Shown in pieces: positions 23,991 to 33,370 of a DNA stretch of 52,494 bases. A program made the position numbers and the translations under genes. Source of the stretch: JBEPVZ01 sp041690695. Its GTDB lineage: Bacteria; Patescibacteriota; Microgenomatia; Daviesbacterales; UBA10151. The notes under the pieces are model-generated. The model saw only the letters and a list, made by a program, of their open reading frames with translations. It was not told the origin of the DNA and did not search any database. Position 1 is the first letter of the stretch. Every line of letters begins with the position of its first letter. The stretch covers positions 1 through 52,494 of the forward strand of contig JBEPVZ010000004.1 of assembly GCA_041690695.1 (NCBI GenBank), read 5' to 3'.

Positions 23991-25280
23991 TTAACCTTTA
24001 GGTTTTATCTCTGAAAAATGAGTATATGGAATTAAGACTTCCGGGATTTTTATTGAACCATCCGATTGTTGGAAGTTCTCTAAAATGGCAATAAAGATTC
24101 GCGGACTTGGTAAAGCCGTGTTATTTAACATATAAACATACTCTTTTTTACCATCTTTAGTTTGATATTTAACATTTAAGCGCCTTGATTGCCAATCTAA
24201 AAAGATACTGGCAGAGCCCGTTTCACCATATCGATCTAGACCTGGCATCCAAGCTTCTAAATCATATTGGCGATATTTGCCAGCGCTTAAATCACCCGTT
24301 GAAATCTGAAGCTGACGATAAGGCAAACCCATCTCCTCATGCATCTTTTTAGATAAATCTAACATCTCGATCTGATACTTTTCAGCCTCGGCCACATTAG
24401 CTCGAGTTAAAACAACTTGCTCGACCTTCATAAACTCATGAACTCTATACATCCCCTTGGTGTCTTTGCCATAACTGCCGATCTCACTACGATAACATTG
24501 ACTATAACCACATAATTTAATTGGGAGCTTCGACTCATCTAGTATTTCATTAGCATAATAAGCTAAGAGAGAGGGTTCTGCAGTCCCAACTAAGAATTTC
24601 CGGTCCTGACTGTTTTCACCAGTAGCCTCTTTATCTGAAGTTGCTACCTGATAGATCTCGTCCACCTCACCATCATATTCTTGACCCTTAAAATAACCGC
24701 TTCCAAAAAGGGCAAATTCTTTAACTAAAGTTGGCGGAATCATTGGTGCATAACCATGGGCAACCATCTTATTTAAGGCATACATCATAATCCCCATAAT
24801 CAGCATTACCCCTTCATTTTTAACGTAATACCCTCTATAACCACCAACTTTAGCACCTCGCTCTAAATCTAAAATATCTAACTTTTTACCGATCTCAATA
24901 TGGTCTAGCGGTTTAAAATCAAACTGAGGTTTTTCGCCCCACTTAAAAACCTCGACATTATCAGCTTCACTTTCGCCAATTGGGGTATCAGCTGAAGCAA
25001 TATTTGGAACCTTGACCATTAACTTATCATACTTAGTTAAAATTTCATGCTGCTTTTTTTCAAGAACATCTAACTCTTCTTTAATCTGTTTACCACGTTC
25101 AATATCTCGTTTTTCGGCCGTTTCATTTCTTTGGCGACGTAAATCTTCAATTTGAGAAAGGAGTTGTCGACGATCTTCATCAATTGCTAGTAGATCATCT
25201 AAATTTAGATCAACCTTTTTGAGCTCAATCGCTTTTTTTATCTGATCTTTATATTCTCTAATAAAATTAATGTCTAACAT
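23991..25280 (-). CDS. serS: Seryl-tRNA synthetase
   Basis: A class II synthetase of 429 aa that charges tRNA-Ser. The N-terminal long coiled-coil tRNA-binding arm spans about residues 25-105 (LAIDEDRRQLLSQIEDLRRQ region). The catalytic core has motif 2 around CYRSEIGSYGKDTKGMYRVHEF and motif 3 near the C-terminus in NTALPSPRIFIAILENFQ. It starts directly after the lysS stop codon, so the two synthetases form an operon driven by the lysS promoter. Confidence 0.95.
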   Translation of the reverse strand: MLDINFIREYKDQIKKAIELKKVDLNLDDLLAIDEDRRQLLSQIEDLRRQRNETAEKRDIERGKQIKEELDVLEKKQHEILTKYDKLMVKVPNIASADTPIGESEADNVEVFKWGEKPQFDFKPLDHIEIGKKLDILDLERGAKVGGYRGYYVKNEGVMLIMGIMMYALNKMVAHGYAPMIPPTLVKEFALFGSGYFKGQEYDGEVDEIYQVATSDKEATGENSQDRKFLVGTAEPSLLAYYANEILDESKLPIKLCGYSQCYRSEIGSYGKDTKGMYRVHEFMKVEQVVLTRANVAEAEKYQIEMLDLSKKMHEEMGLPYRQLQISTGDLSAGKYRQYDLEAWMPGLDRYGETGSASIFLDWQSRRLNVKYQTKDGKKEYVYMLNNTALPSPRIFIAILENFQQSDGSIKIPEVLIPYTHFSEIKPKG

Positions 25281-27350
25281 TTATAGTCCTAACTCCTTGG
25301 CTACCCCTTGCATCGAGGTTAAGGCAATTTCGACAAAATCTCGGAGCGGAATTCCGAGTTCTTCTTCACAGGCTAAGATCTGCTCACGCAAGGCTCCGGC
25401 TGCAAAACTTTTTTGAGGAATCTTTTTCATCACTGAATCGGTTGTGACAGCCGCCAAACTTTTTTCAGGTCGAACTAGCGCCACAGCAGTTATTAAACCT
25501 GCCAATTCATCAACACAATAGATGGCATGTTCCAGATAATTTTCGCGGTTAGGTTTAATCTTCTCATAATGGCCTTGAATACCATTAATAATTCGAGTGT
25601 CGGCTCCTAGTTCTCTAATCTTTTCGGATATCACTAAGGTATGTTGACTTAAATCTTGACCAGTTATCTCATAATCAGCATCATGTAGTAATCCAACCAA
25701 CCCCCACTCTTCAACATCAAATTCTTCCGATGGAAGTTCTGGATGTTTAGCTTTTAAATTCTCACAGACTCCCTGCATGACAGACTCAACCGCTAAACAA
25801 TGTTTAACTAAATTAGGATTTTTTAACATCGTTTTAACCAAATCGAGTGCTTGGTCACGAGTTAAAGATCCTGCTTGAGAATTTTTTGGTGATGCAGCCA
25901 TCTTTGGATTGGATGGAGCAGATTTTTTCTCCGGACGCAGAGTCGGGAAAAGAATAACATCAGAGATTGATGGTGAATCAGTCATAACCATTATCCAACG
26001 ATCAATTCCGGGCCCAATACCAGAAGTTGGTGGCATCCCATACTCCAAAGCCTCTAAAAAGTCTTCATCTAGCCGCTGAGCTTCAGGGTTACCATCAGCT
26101 TCTTTAGTTTGTTCTTTTAACCAAGCCTCTTTTAGCGCTTGTGGGTCGTTTTGCTCAGTATAATTAGTCCCCATCTCCATTCCAGCAACGTATATGTCAA
26201 AACTCTCAACAAATTTAGAATTAGTTGCTTTTCTTTTAGCTAAAGGATAAAAATCAGCTGGATAATCATAAATAAATGTCGGCTGAATTAATTGATCAGT
26301 ACACTTCTTTTCAAAAATCTCGAGCAATATTTCACCATCGGTCATAAAATCTTGAATCTTAACTCCTAATTTTTCAGCTAAGGCCGTCGCTTTTTCTAAA
26401 GTATCGATCTCCCCGAATTTAACCCCAGTATGCTTTTCAAAAAGATCTACTAAACTTAAGCGCTGCCATGGTCTTTTAAACTCTAACGCTTGGCCTTGAT
26501 AACTTAATTTAGTCTTACCAAAAACTGTATTGGCGACATACTCAAACATCTCCTCAATTAGATCCATATTATCGTTATAGTCAGCATAAGCTTCCATCGT
26601 TTCGAGCATCGTAAACTCAGGATTATGATTACGATCCATACCTTCATTCCGAAAAGTATGGCCAATTTCAAATACTTTCTCAAAACCACCGACAATTAAT
26701 CTTTTTAAGTAAAGTTCATTCGAAATTCGCAAATATAAATCAGTATCTAAAGTATTGTGATGAGTTTTAAATGGCCTGGCCCGAGTTCCACCATATAAAG
26801 GCTGAAGGACTGGATCTTCGACTTCAAAATAACCTTTTTCATCAGTTAAAAATTTACGAATTGAATGAATAATTTTGGAGCGATCTTCAAAAGTCTTCCG
26901 AACCCCAGGGTTCATTAATAAGTCTAAATAGCGATGCCGATTACGCTCTTCAACATCTTTTAGTCCATACCAAGCCGAAGGTAAAGGCCTAAGAGTTTTG
27001 GTTAGGAGTTGGAAATCTGCTACCTTAATCGTGATCTCACCAGCTTGAGTCTTAAAAACCTCACCACTGACCGATAAAAAATCTCCTAAGTCTAAGTTAG
27101 ATAATAATTCATTTTTTTCAAATAAGAGTTGTATTTTCCCGGTCGCATCTTCTAAATCACCAAAGATAATCTGACCATGTGGACGAACTGACCTTAGTCG
27201 ACCAGCGACCACAACACTGTTATCCAACATCTCCCGAGCCTCAACAATAGTTTGGTCACGTCGAGCTTTGGCTGGATAAGGATCAACTCCTAAATCTTTT
27301 ATTTTATTTAATTTGTCGAGTCGTGCTTTTTGGAGGTCGTCTAAAGCCAT
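25281..27350 (-). CDS. lysS: Class II lysyl-tRNA synthetase fused to a C-terminal HD-domain hydrolase
   Basis: A 689-aa fusion. Residues 1-480 are a standard class II LysRS: an OB-fold anticodon domain (VVAGRLRSVRPHGQIIFGDL), motif 2 around FRNEGMDRNHNPEFTMLE, and motif 3 in TSGIGPGIDRWIM. After a flexible linker (about 480-495, APSNPKMAASPKNSQ), residues 496-689 form an HD-family domain with LVKHCLAVESVM (His517), GLLHDADYE (His556-Asp557), QHTLVISEKI and GIQGHYEKI. Such HD proteins are usually separate in related bacteria and are metal-dependent phosphohydrolases. The domain might hydrolyse a nucleotide by-product such as Ap4A, but that is inference. The promoter is leaderless type. Confidence 0.92.
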   Translation of the reverse strand: MALDDLQKARLDKLNKIKDLGVDPYPAKARRDQTIVEAREMLDNSVVVAGRLRSVRPHGQIIFGDLEDATGKIQLLFEKNELLSNLDLGDFLSVSGEVFKTQAGEITIKVADFQLLTKTLRPLPSAWYGLKDVEERNRHRYLDLLMNPGVRKTFEDRSKIIHSIRKFLTDEKGYFEVEDPVLQPLYGGTRARPFKTHHNTLDTDLYLRISNELYLKRLIVGGFEKVFEIGHTFRNEGMDRNHNPEFTMLETMEAYADYNDNMDLIEEMFEYVANTVFGKTKLSYQGQALEFKRPWQRLSLVDLFEKHTGVKFGEIDTLEKATALAEKLGVKIQDFMTDGEILLEIFEKKCTDQLIQPTFIYDYPADFYPLAKRKATNSKFVESFDIYVAGMEMGTNYTEQNDPQALKEAWLKEQTKEADGNPEAQRLDEDFLEALEYGMPPTSGIGPGIDRWIMVMTDSPSISDVILFPTLRPEKKSAPSNPKMAASPKNSQAGSLTRDQALDLVKTMLKNPNLVKHCLAVESVMQGVCENLKAKHPELPSEEFDVEEWGLVGLLHDADYEITGQDLSQHTLVISEKIRELGADTRIINGIQGHYEKIKPNRENYLEHAIYCVDELAGLITAVALVRPEKSLAAVTTDSVMKKIPQKSFAAGALREQILACEEELGIPLRDFVEIALTSMQGVAKELGL

Positions 27351-27356
27351 GTCTCG

Positions 27357-27385
27357 AGTATAACCTGATTAGGCTCAATTGACAA
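27357..27385 (-). promoter_or_regulatory. Promoter of the lysS-serS operon (leaderless type)
   Basis: On the minus strand TTGTCA (27380-27385), a 17-bp spacer and TATACT (27357-27362) stand 6 nt before the ATG at 27350. Confidence 0.75.
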
Positions 27386-27392
27386 TGGAAAG

Positions 27393-28625
27393 CTAGGCTG
27401 CCTTATAAATTGGACTTAGGATATCATTAGGTAATAATAATTTTTCATACTGAGACTTAACTAAAGCTAGCCGCTTGTCAGAAGGAGTTCGCCCTGCATA
27501 ATCATGATACCTAGTTCCCGCGGCGTGATAAGCTTGATCATAAGATCGCTGACGTGGATCATCTACTCCGTTGTTAACAATCCTTCTAATTCGATTACGA
27601 TCAGTTTCTTGGGGTAATCCATCAACAATCAGATCAAAAGCTCGATCACGAGCATTTAATTCTAACCCATTGGCTAGAAGTTGGGCATTGTTTAAAACCC
27701 CTTCACTTGAAATTCGTAAATAATACATAGCTAATTCCTCCATTGTTAAAAGTCGATAGGCTTCAGTCATTTGAACTGGGTAGGAAATGGCTAGGGCCTC
27801 ACAAAATGGCTGCTCACCACCAGGAATAGTTGTTAATCCATAATATGGATTAACACGTCCAGCTTTAATACCTTTTTCAAGTTGTTTAGCTTGCAACCAG
27901 TGACCGGCAATCTCATGTAGCCAAAGCAAACCAACACCGCCTAGATTCCAGCGAGTAGCATTTGATTCATTAGTATTAACCTTTAAAACTAAGTCATGAG
28001 TTGTCTCATCGGTTGTCATGCTATTAATCCAGTTAGCTTCTTCATCAACAAACTTAACAAGGTAATTGGGATCGAACTCAACACCTAAAGCATTCGCGAT
28101 TGGCTTTCGAAAGCGAGAAGCAGCCTTTCTAAAAGCAGGCTCAATATCTTGTCGAGGAGACAACTTATTAACCTTGTAATAGTTATCCCAACCCTCACGA
28201 TTTAATCGGTAACCAGGCTTCAAATTAGAGAAAATCTGATCAGCAATTGTAAAATACTCAGCAATTTTAGATTCATCAATCCAGTCCGGAGTAATTCCCT
28301 GAGTTCTCTCAACATAATCTTTAAAAAAGAATTTTTCACCTGATAAAGCTCGAACATAAGTTTCAGCAGTTAAGGCTCGTCCACCAATCGACTGTTTTAG
28401 GTCTTGATCACAGCAACCATCAGCTTGTTGAGCAAGATGATCAATCGCATCATGAATTGTCCTGAACGGGACTTCTCCGGGACTGTATTGTAAATCTGGT
28501 CGGTTAACATTTATGTCAACAAAGGTTCGTCCGAAAGAGTCTCGAATCTGTCTATCAATATAAAGAGTTGTCCTAACAGTCTCTTCTCCTATAGCCCAGT
28601 CCTTTGTTTGTTCAATAATTGACAT
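27393..28625 (-). CDS. DUF885-like putative zinc peptidase
   Basis: A 410-aa protein without signal peptide. Residues near 240 read LLWLHEIAGHWLQAKQLEKG, which resembles the HExxPGHHLQ zinc motif of DUF885 peptidases with one residue fewer. About 35 residues on, PFCEALAISYP could supply the third ligand glutamate, as the EGWALY motif does in that family. The N-terminal half is unassigned. The family link is by eye and uncertain. It follows the M49-like protein by 17 bases in the greA operon, so two atypical metallopeptidase-like proteins are co-expressed. Confidence 0.5.
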   Translation of the reverse strand: MSIIEQTKDWAIGEETVRTTLYIDRQIRDSFGRTFVDINVNRPDLQYSPGEVPFRTIHDAIDHLAQQADGCCDQDLKQSIGGRALTAETYVRALSGEKFFFKDYVERTQGITPDWIDESKIAEYFTIADQIFSNLKPGYRLNREGWDNYYKVNKLSPRQDIEPAFRKAASRFRKPIANALGVEFDPNYLVKFVDEEANWINSMTTDETTHDLVLKVNTNESNATRWNLGGVGLLWLHEIAGHWLQAKQLEKGIKAGRVNPYYGLTTIPGGEQPFCEALAISYPVQMTEAYRLLTMEELAMYYLRISSEGVLNNAQLLANGLELNARDRAFDLIVDGLPQETDRNRIRRIVNNGVDDPRQRSYDQAYHAAGTRYHDYAGRTPSDKRLALVKSQYEKLLLPNDILSPIYKAA

Positions 28626-28642
28626 ATAAAAATCCTATATAA

Positions 28643-29974
28643 TTAATGAACCACTTTAGGAAAGACCGATAAACTACCGTAACGAGTAATTAGGTGTTCC
28701 GCATCAGACCGAGTCCCTTGGGAAAGAATTCTTTCTAAGATTGTAGCTAGCTCATCTACGGAAACATACATTTTCATAAAGTTTGGCCATGATACTCCAC
28801 CAGTCTCTTTGAGCGCGCCATTCTCTCTCAAATAGTTAATAAAGATAGCTCCACCAACCGTATAATGAAGTCGGCTAGGATTATCTCGCTCATTCAAAAT
28901 ATTATTAAAGCTTCTAATCATATAAGCCAGCATAATTGATTCAAGCTGTTTTTGGGTAACAATGTCTTTAACTAGTAGCGCTCCACAAACTTTAACTCCC
29001 ATAACGGTAGCAGCTAATTCATCAATTACCGGAAAAAGATCTTGCAACCTTTTTTCAGAATCTCGATATCTTAAATAAGTATGTGCCAGCTCATGAAGTG
29101 CGGTGGAATATAGACTACCTTCCCGAAGATCTTCTTCGCTAAATTCGGCTTTAAATTGCTCCGAAAAGAGTTGATTAAAGACAATTCGATTTTTAGCTGT
29201 CCGTAAGTCGTTGGACTGTTTAAATAAGGTGATCTCTGACCCTAATTTTTCCATTAAGCTGAAGTTGTTTGGTAAATTAGTTCCCACCGGTAAGTTTCTG
29301 GCCTTTAAACCCGTTGAAATCACTAAATCATCGACACGTGTCTGAACTTTATCAAAATAGTCAACCTTTTCGCTTGAGAAAAGAACTTTTCTTCTCGCTG
29401 TCAAAATCATATCTTTATACTCGGTCATCCGAGCGCTTTCAACTTTATCCATTACTCCCACCCAAGCCTGGTAAGAAGTTTTAATAAACATTAACTTGTC
29501 ATCATATCTTTCGGATGGTCCAATATTAACATCTAATAGATAAGGCTTCATTTCCATCCAAGTTTGAGTTGCTTTTGGATAATCGCCATTTAACAAAACT
29601 TCAGCTTGAACCTTCAAGGACTGACTAAACTCTTTATCATCAGTTAACTCAGCCGCTTGTTGGAGTTTCTCAGCAACAGGTTTTAATAACTCGGCGTATT
29701 TTTGATGATATGGAACGGCCACCAGCTTGCCATTGTCCCTCTCGACAATCGTATACGGAGAAAGCAATTCCGGATCTTCTTTAGCAGCTTCCAAAATCTG
29801 ATCTTTAGTTACATCCGCTGGATAAAAGTTTGATCCAGGCAAGTTATGGTTTTCTTGCTCTAGATAAATTGGCGCAATCAGCTCAGCCGCCTCAACTAAC
29901 AGTTTTAGAACTGATTTTTGGTTAGCAGTTAACTTCGAAAGATCAATATCAAATTTTACAATAGGTTCGTTCAT
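28643..29974 (-). CDS. Dipeptidyl-peptidase III (M49)-like putative metallopeptidase
   Basis: A 443-aa cytoplasmic protein. Several stretches recall DPP III: the start LTANQKSVLKLLVEAAELI with IYLEQENHN, the segment DVNIGPSERYDDKLMFIKTSY, and a zinc site STALHELAHTYLR with IDELAATVMG about 20 residues later, in the place of the M49 EExxAD helix. M49 enzymes use HExxGH, but here the motif is the five-residue HELAH form. Function is probably peptide turnover. The start overlaps the greA stop (ATGA), so the two are translationally coupled. Confidence 0.65.
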   Translation of the reverse strand: MNEPIVKFDIDLSKLTANQKSVLKLLVEAAELIAPIYLEQENHNLPGSNFYPADVTKDQILEAAKEDPELLSPYTIVERDNGKLVAVPYHQKYAELLKPVAEKLQQAAELTDDKEFSQSLKVQAEVLLNGDYPKATQTWMEMKPYLLDVNIGPSERYDDKLMFIKTSYQAWVGVMDKVESARMTEYKDMILTARRKVLFSSEKVDYFDKVQTRVDDLVISTGLKARNLPVGTNLPNNFSLMEKLGSEITLFKQSNDLRTAKNRIVFNQLFSEQFKAEFSEEDLREGSLYSTALHELAHTYLRYRDSEKRLQDLFPVIDELAATVMGVKVCGALLVKDIVTQKQLESIMLAYMIRSFNNILNERDNPSRLHYTVGGAIFINYLRENGALKETGGVSWPNFMKMYVSVDELATILERILSQGTRSDAEHLITRYGSLSVFPKVVH

Positions 29975-30459
29975 TTTATTTCTAAAACTTTACATCTTAA
30001 TCTCACAATCGGGGTCGCGACCTCAACCGTCTCGCCAATTCGAGCTCCTAATAAAGCTGAGCCAACCGGTGACTCGTTTGAAATCAACTTCTTAGCCGGA
30101 TTGGCCTCAACTCGACCAACGATTGTAAATTGATCGACCTCGCCATCCATTTCTACCATAATGGTTGAACCGATCGTCACAATCTCGTGCTGAACAACCT
30201 CGTTTTTAATAACTTTAGCCTGTCTCAAAGCTTGTTCTAGATCAGAGATTCGATTTTCAACTAAAGCTTGCTCATCCAAGGCTGCATCATACTCAGCATT
30301 TTCTGCAACATCACCTAACTCACGAGCCCGGCTAATTCGATCTGAGATATCATGACGCTTAATCGTTTTTAACTCATCAAGCTCTATTTGCAACTTTTCT
30401 AAACCAATAGCAGTCAAATAGGTTTTTGGAGAATGGTTAATTTGTTTTAGTTTAGCCAT
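29971..30459 (-). CDS. greA: Transcription elongation factor GreA
   Basis: A 162-aa GreA/GreB family protein that enters the RNA polymerase secondary channel and stimulates cleavage of backtracked RNA. The N-terminal coiled coil (about 15-85) carries the conserved tip region ARELGDVAENAEYDAA with its acidic residues; the C-terminal domain contains IVGRVEANPAKKLISNESPVGSALLG. It is the first gene of an operon with two peptidase-like genes. Confidence 0.93.
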   Translation of the reverse strand: MAKLKQINHSPKTYLTAIGLEKLQIELDELKTIKRHDISDRISRARELGDVAENAEYDAALDEQALVENRISDLEQALRQAKVIKNEVVQHEIVTIGSTIMVEMDGEVDQFTIVGRVEANPAKKLISNESPVGSALLGARIGETVEVATPIVRLRCKVLEIK

Positions 30460-30499
30460 GTGTTAAGGCGACAGGGAGATCAATCCAATTGCTAGGCAA

Positions 30500-30528
30500 A
30501 TTCTAGCCTAAACAGCTTGCTGTGTCAA
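30500..30528 (-). promoter_or_regulatory. Promoter of the greA operon
   Basis: On the minus strand TTGACA (30523-30528), a 17-bp spacer and TAGAAT (30500-30505). A leader of about 35-40 nt precedes greA. It contains the palindromic arms GCTAG and CTAGC. Confidence 0.75.
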
Positions 30529-30542
30529 TTCGAACAGATTAG

Positions 30543-31103
30543 CTAGAGATTAAAGAGACTATGGTAATCCCGGACGAATAAATAAACAAACACCAAAAGC
30601 AAAAAAACGACAGACCAACTTGCCAATAACGTCACACCACGCTTAGCAATTTGATGTCTGAACTTAATAAATACCCAAAAGAATAAAGCGATATAGCTTA
30701 ATTGAAAAAAGACTGAGATCATATGCCAATAACTTACAAAATCCCACTGAAAGGCTTGAGGCATCGACCAGTTAGTTAAATTTAATTTAGCCTGAGCGGT
30801 ATGCATTAAAAAATCACAAACTAAACCAATCCCCCCAATAACTAGCCATTCCCAAAGTTTGAGCTTAAATGAAATGGCGATTAAAACAAACATAATTAAA
30901 ACACTGACGATTGGCAAGAGTACTCCGTCCCCAATTACGCCTGAGCCATAATCAAACAGAGTTTTAACCCCTACAAAGGCCTGAGGGTTCCGAGACAAAG
31001 TATAAAAGTAATAACCCATCTGAATTAACCAATCAGCCGTTAAAGTCACTAAATAAGCCCCAATTAACCATCCCCAGAAATGTTTTCGAGATAAATTAGC
31101 CAT
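30543..31103 (-). CDS. Polytopic membrane protein of unknown function
   Basis: A 186-aa protein with about five membrane helices (residues 9-30, 50-72, 78-98, 120-142, 152-175). It keeps polar residues in helices (TADWLIQMGYYF, LVCDFLMHTAQAKLN) that could line a pocket. Not recognised. A TTGACA lies about 29 nt upstream of the start, but no good -10 was found at standard spacing. Confidence 0.55.
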   Translation of the reverse strand: MANLSRKHFWGWLIGAYLVTLTADWLIQMGYYFYTLSRNPQAFVGVKTLFDYGSGVIGDGVLLPIVSVLIMFVLIAISFKLKLWEWLVIGGIGLVCDFLMHTAQAKLNLTNWSMPQAFQWDFVSYWHMISVFFQLSYIALFFWVFIKFRHQIAKRGVTLLASWSVVFLLLVFVYLFVRDYHSLFNL

Positions 31104-31143
31104 ATCTATTTAGATTGGCATAAAAGGCCAGAGGGTGTCAACT

Positions 31144-32163
31144 CTATTGCCTAAAAAGCCGGGTTAACTGATCACCAATTACTGTAGCCTGCCTAGTCGT
31201 GGGATGACCATAAATAGCCCCTGGTCGACCGGATGAATCAGTCGGACCCACTACTTTTATGATGACAGAACCTTCTTCTTCTCCCGTCTCGGTTTGAAGG
31301 CTTGGCAAATTAAGCTTAGAGCCTTGACCTAACCAATTATCTTCAACTCCAATTAGAACTCTCGGAGCAGCCTCTTTATTCCGAAGTTTTTTGTGAGTAG
31401 GAGCATCTTTAAAAATCTGCTTAAACCGCCACTCAGCACCTAATGACACCTCGAGATTTAAACTTCCCAAGGTACTTATCACTAAACTCGTCCTAAAATC
31501 TGAATGTCGCATAAAATCAGGCCGAAGCCAAACCTCATCATCGGGTAAAGCTAAAAAGTAATTAACCGCCTCCTCCGGAGTAAATTCAAGTTGAGGTAAA
31601 CCCCGAACCTGACTAAGCGATTCTAAAATCTGTTCAAAATCAACGGTCAATCGGCCAGCTTGACCTTGGAGCTTTAATTCAACCCCTTGGGCAATAAAAC
31701 CCCGCTCTTTATTAAAAGCTATCGCAGTTTCTTTCTCGGCCGAATCATTATCATTTCCGCTATCAATTCTAATAATGTAACCCCCGGCTGATTGTTCGTT
31801 TTTCCGAACATCAACTCGACGCTGATCAAAGATAGTTGGAGGGGAGTTATCGTCAAAATAAAAAACGTCTTCTTCGGAATCGGTATTTCCGGGCTGGGCT
31901 ATCAAATTTGACCAATCTAAAACACCCTCACCAGTCCGGCTAAGACTTCGACGAAGAGTCGAGAGAGCGACACCTCTTTGGTGATTAACCTTAGCTAAAA
32001 TCCGCTCAAATTGAAAATTAGTTATTGCTTGAACTTCCTGAAGGCTGGAGGCTAAAATACCTGAGCGATGTTCGAAAGCTCGAGCACTGTTTATAACCAT
32101 AGAAGAGCTTTCAATATCTAAACCTTTAGGATAAATAAAATTAATTTTAGTATCTGGTGACAT
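31144..32163 (-). CDS. Hypothetical soluble protein
   Basis: A 339-aa protein without signal peptide or membrane helix. It has a helical N-terminal third (about 20-75), an acidic low-complexity stretch (TDSEEDVFYFDD), then mixed alpha/beta sequence. No family recognised. TATAAT with an upstream TG (TGTTATAAT) lies 11 nt before the ATG, so the 5' leader would be only a few bases. It is divergent from the 219-aa gene and similar in character to the other orphan proteins between 30.5 and 36 kb. Confidence 0.55.
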   Translation of the reverse strand: MSPDTKINFIYPKGLDIESSSMVINSARAFEHRSGILASSLQEVQAITNFQFERILAKVNHQRGVALSTLRRSLSRTGEGVLDWSNLIAQPGNTDSEEDVFYFDDNSPPTIFDQRRVDVRKNEQSAGGYIIRIDSGNDNDSAEKETAIAFNKERGFIAQGVELKLQGQAGRLTVDFEQILESLSQVRGLPQLEFTPEEAVNYFLALPDDEVWLRPDFMRHSDFRTSLVISTLGSLNLEVSLGAEWRFKQIFKDAPTHKKLRNKEAAPRVLIGVEDNWLGQGSKLNLPSLQTETGEEEGSVIIKVVGPTDSSGRPGAIYGHPTTRQATVIGDQLTRLFRQ

Positions 32164-32237
32164 TCTAGGTTCAGATTATAACAGGAAGATTGATTCTCTG
32201 GCATTTTTTAGGCCTTCCATATATAATTCGTTCCCAA

Positions 32238-32897
32238 ATGACTGTAGAAACTTCAACCCACAATTGGGGTTACAAAGCTCCCGAACCTATTTACTTAGAC
32301 CCAGCTATTGAAAATATTGATGGGGTCAACGGACTAGGGTTACTTAGAATGATCAGGGCTCAATTATGTTCACATGAGGGTGACAAAACAGCGATGATTG
32401 AAGGCTATCAAATAACGAAGTTACCAAGTGATCCAAATCCCTCACTCCGACAAATATTATTAGGGAGCGTTCATCAGGGAATAAAATTTTTAAATATCTT
32501 TGATGGTCAGCCTGAACCGATCAGAACTTCAGCTCTAATTTTAAGATTTGCCAGTCAGGTCAGTACCGATCCCTGGACTAGATTACCGATCTTGATGTCT
32601 AAGGGGATCGGCTTAGCCTTAAATCCAGATTGGAAAGAAGTTGATATCTATACCACCACCCAATATAGTTGGCAAAACTTAAGCGATCTTGCCCGAAAAA
32701 ATCCAAACTCGAACCTCACCGGACTTAGTTTGTATGAACAATTGGTTATAGCTCGACAACAAAGCCAACTAATAGTCGACAATCGCTTTAATTACCGCTA
32801 TCCCAAACAAGTTGTTTATCGACCAATTTTAGAATCGGAAAAGGATTGGATTTTTATGAGGGAGGGCGAGGGCGTCGCCCAAATAATCGATCGGTAA
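32238..32897 (+). CDS. Hypothetical soluble protein
   Basis: A 219-aa protein from ATG 32238; the frame is open upstream to TTG 32190, but TATAAT (32222-32227) lies just 10 nt before ATG 32238, which fits this start. No signal peptide, membrane helix or known motif. Features are SHEGDKTAMIEGYQITKLP and a tryptophan-containing C-terminus. It is divergent from the 339-aa gene and may share regulation with it. Confidence 0.5.
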   Translation: MTVETSTHNWGYKAPEPIYLDPAIENIDGVNGLGLLRMIRAQLCSHEGDKTAMIEGYQITKLPSDPNPSLRQILLGSVHQGIKFLNIFDGQPEPIRTSALILRFASQVSTDPWTRLPILMSKGIGLALNPDWKEVDIYTTTQYSWQNLSDLARKNPNSNLTGLSLYEQLVIARQQSQLIVDNRFNYRYPKQVVYRPILESEKDWIFMREGEGVAQIIDR

Positions 32898-32909
32898 AGT
32901 TTTAAAAAC

Positions 32910-33323
32910 TTAAATTTGATCAATAATACTTAAGAAAAAGGCCTGATCATTTTTATGGGTAAGTAATCCCGCAACATCTTGCTTATTTATCCACTTTGCT
33001 TCTGGATTTTCTGGATCAACCGGTTTTAAGTTAGTCTGATCCGTTTTAAACAAAAACATATAAATTGTTTTTAACTCCGATTTATCATCCCCGCCATCTA
33101 GCGCGATCTTATACCGCTGATATGATCCTAACTCTTTAATTAAGGTCACATCCTTTAAACCAGTCTCTTCGTAAATCTCTCGTTTAGCCGCCGCCAGTTT
33201 ATCTTTGCCCTTATCTTCAATATGCCCTTTAGGTAAAGACCAAGATGTGCCATGTTGGCTAACAACTAAGACTTGTCCTTGATCATTTAAAACTACCCCA
33301 CCAGAGCTTTGGGTATTTAACAT
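32910..33323 (-). CDS. NUDIX hydrolase
   Basis: A 137-aa protein with a NUDIX box: GHIEDKGKDKLAAAKREIYE followed by ETGL. The metal-binding REIYEE part is intact, but the first half has one extra residue and lacks the usual glutamate at position 7. The start SGGVVLNDQGQVLVVSQH and the WSLPKGH segment resemble enzymes acting on diadenosine polyphosphates. It may clean up Ap4A or oxidised nucleotides. A TGATATAAT box 6 nt before the ATG implies a leaderless mRNA. Confidence 0.85.
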   Translation of the reverse strand: MLNTQSSGGVVLNDQGQVLVVSQHGTSWSLPKGHIEDKGKDKLAAAKREIYEETGLKDVTLIKELGSYQRYKIALDGGDDKSELKTIYMFLFKTDQTNLKPVDPENPEAKWINKQDVAGLLTHKNDQAFFLSIIDQI

Positions 33324-33329
33324 GTTGAG

Positions 33330-33338
33330 ATTATATCA
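33330..33338 (-). promoter_or_regulatory. Extended -10 promoter of the NUDIX gene
   Basis: The minus strand reads TGATATAAT, 6 nt before ATG 33323. It mirrors the opposite-strand promoter 18 bases away. Confidence 0.65.
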
Positions 33339-33355
33339 AATATAATTTATTGACC

Positions 33356-33364
33356 TGATATAAT
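33356..33364 (+). promoter_or_regulatory. Extended -10 promoter of the 192-aa gene
   Basis: TGATATAAT lies 6 nt before ATG 33371; it is the same box and spacing as the divergent NUDIX promoter. Confidence 0.65.
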
Positions 33365-33370
33365 CCGATC

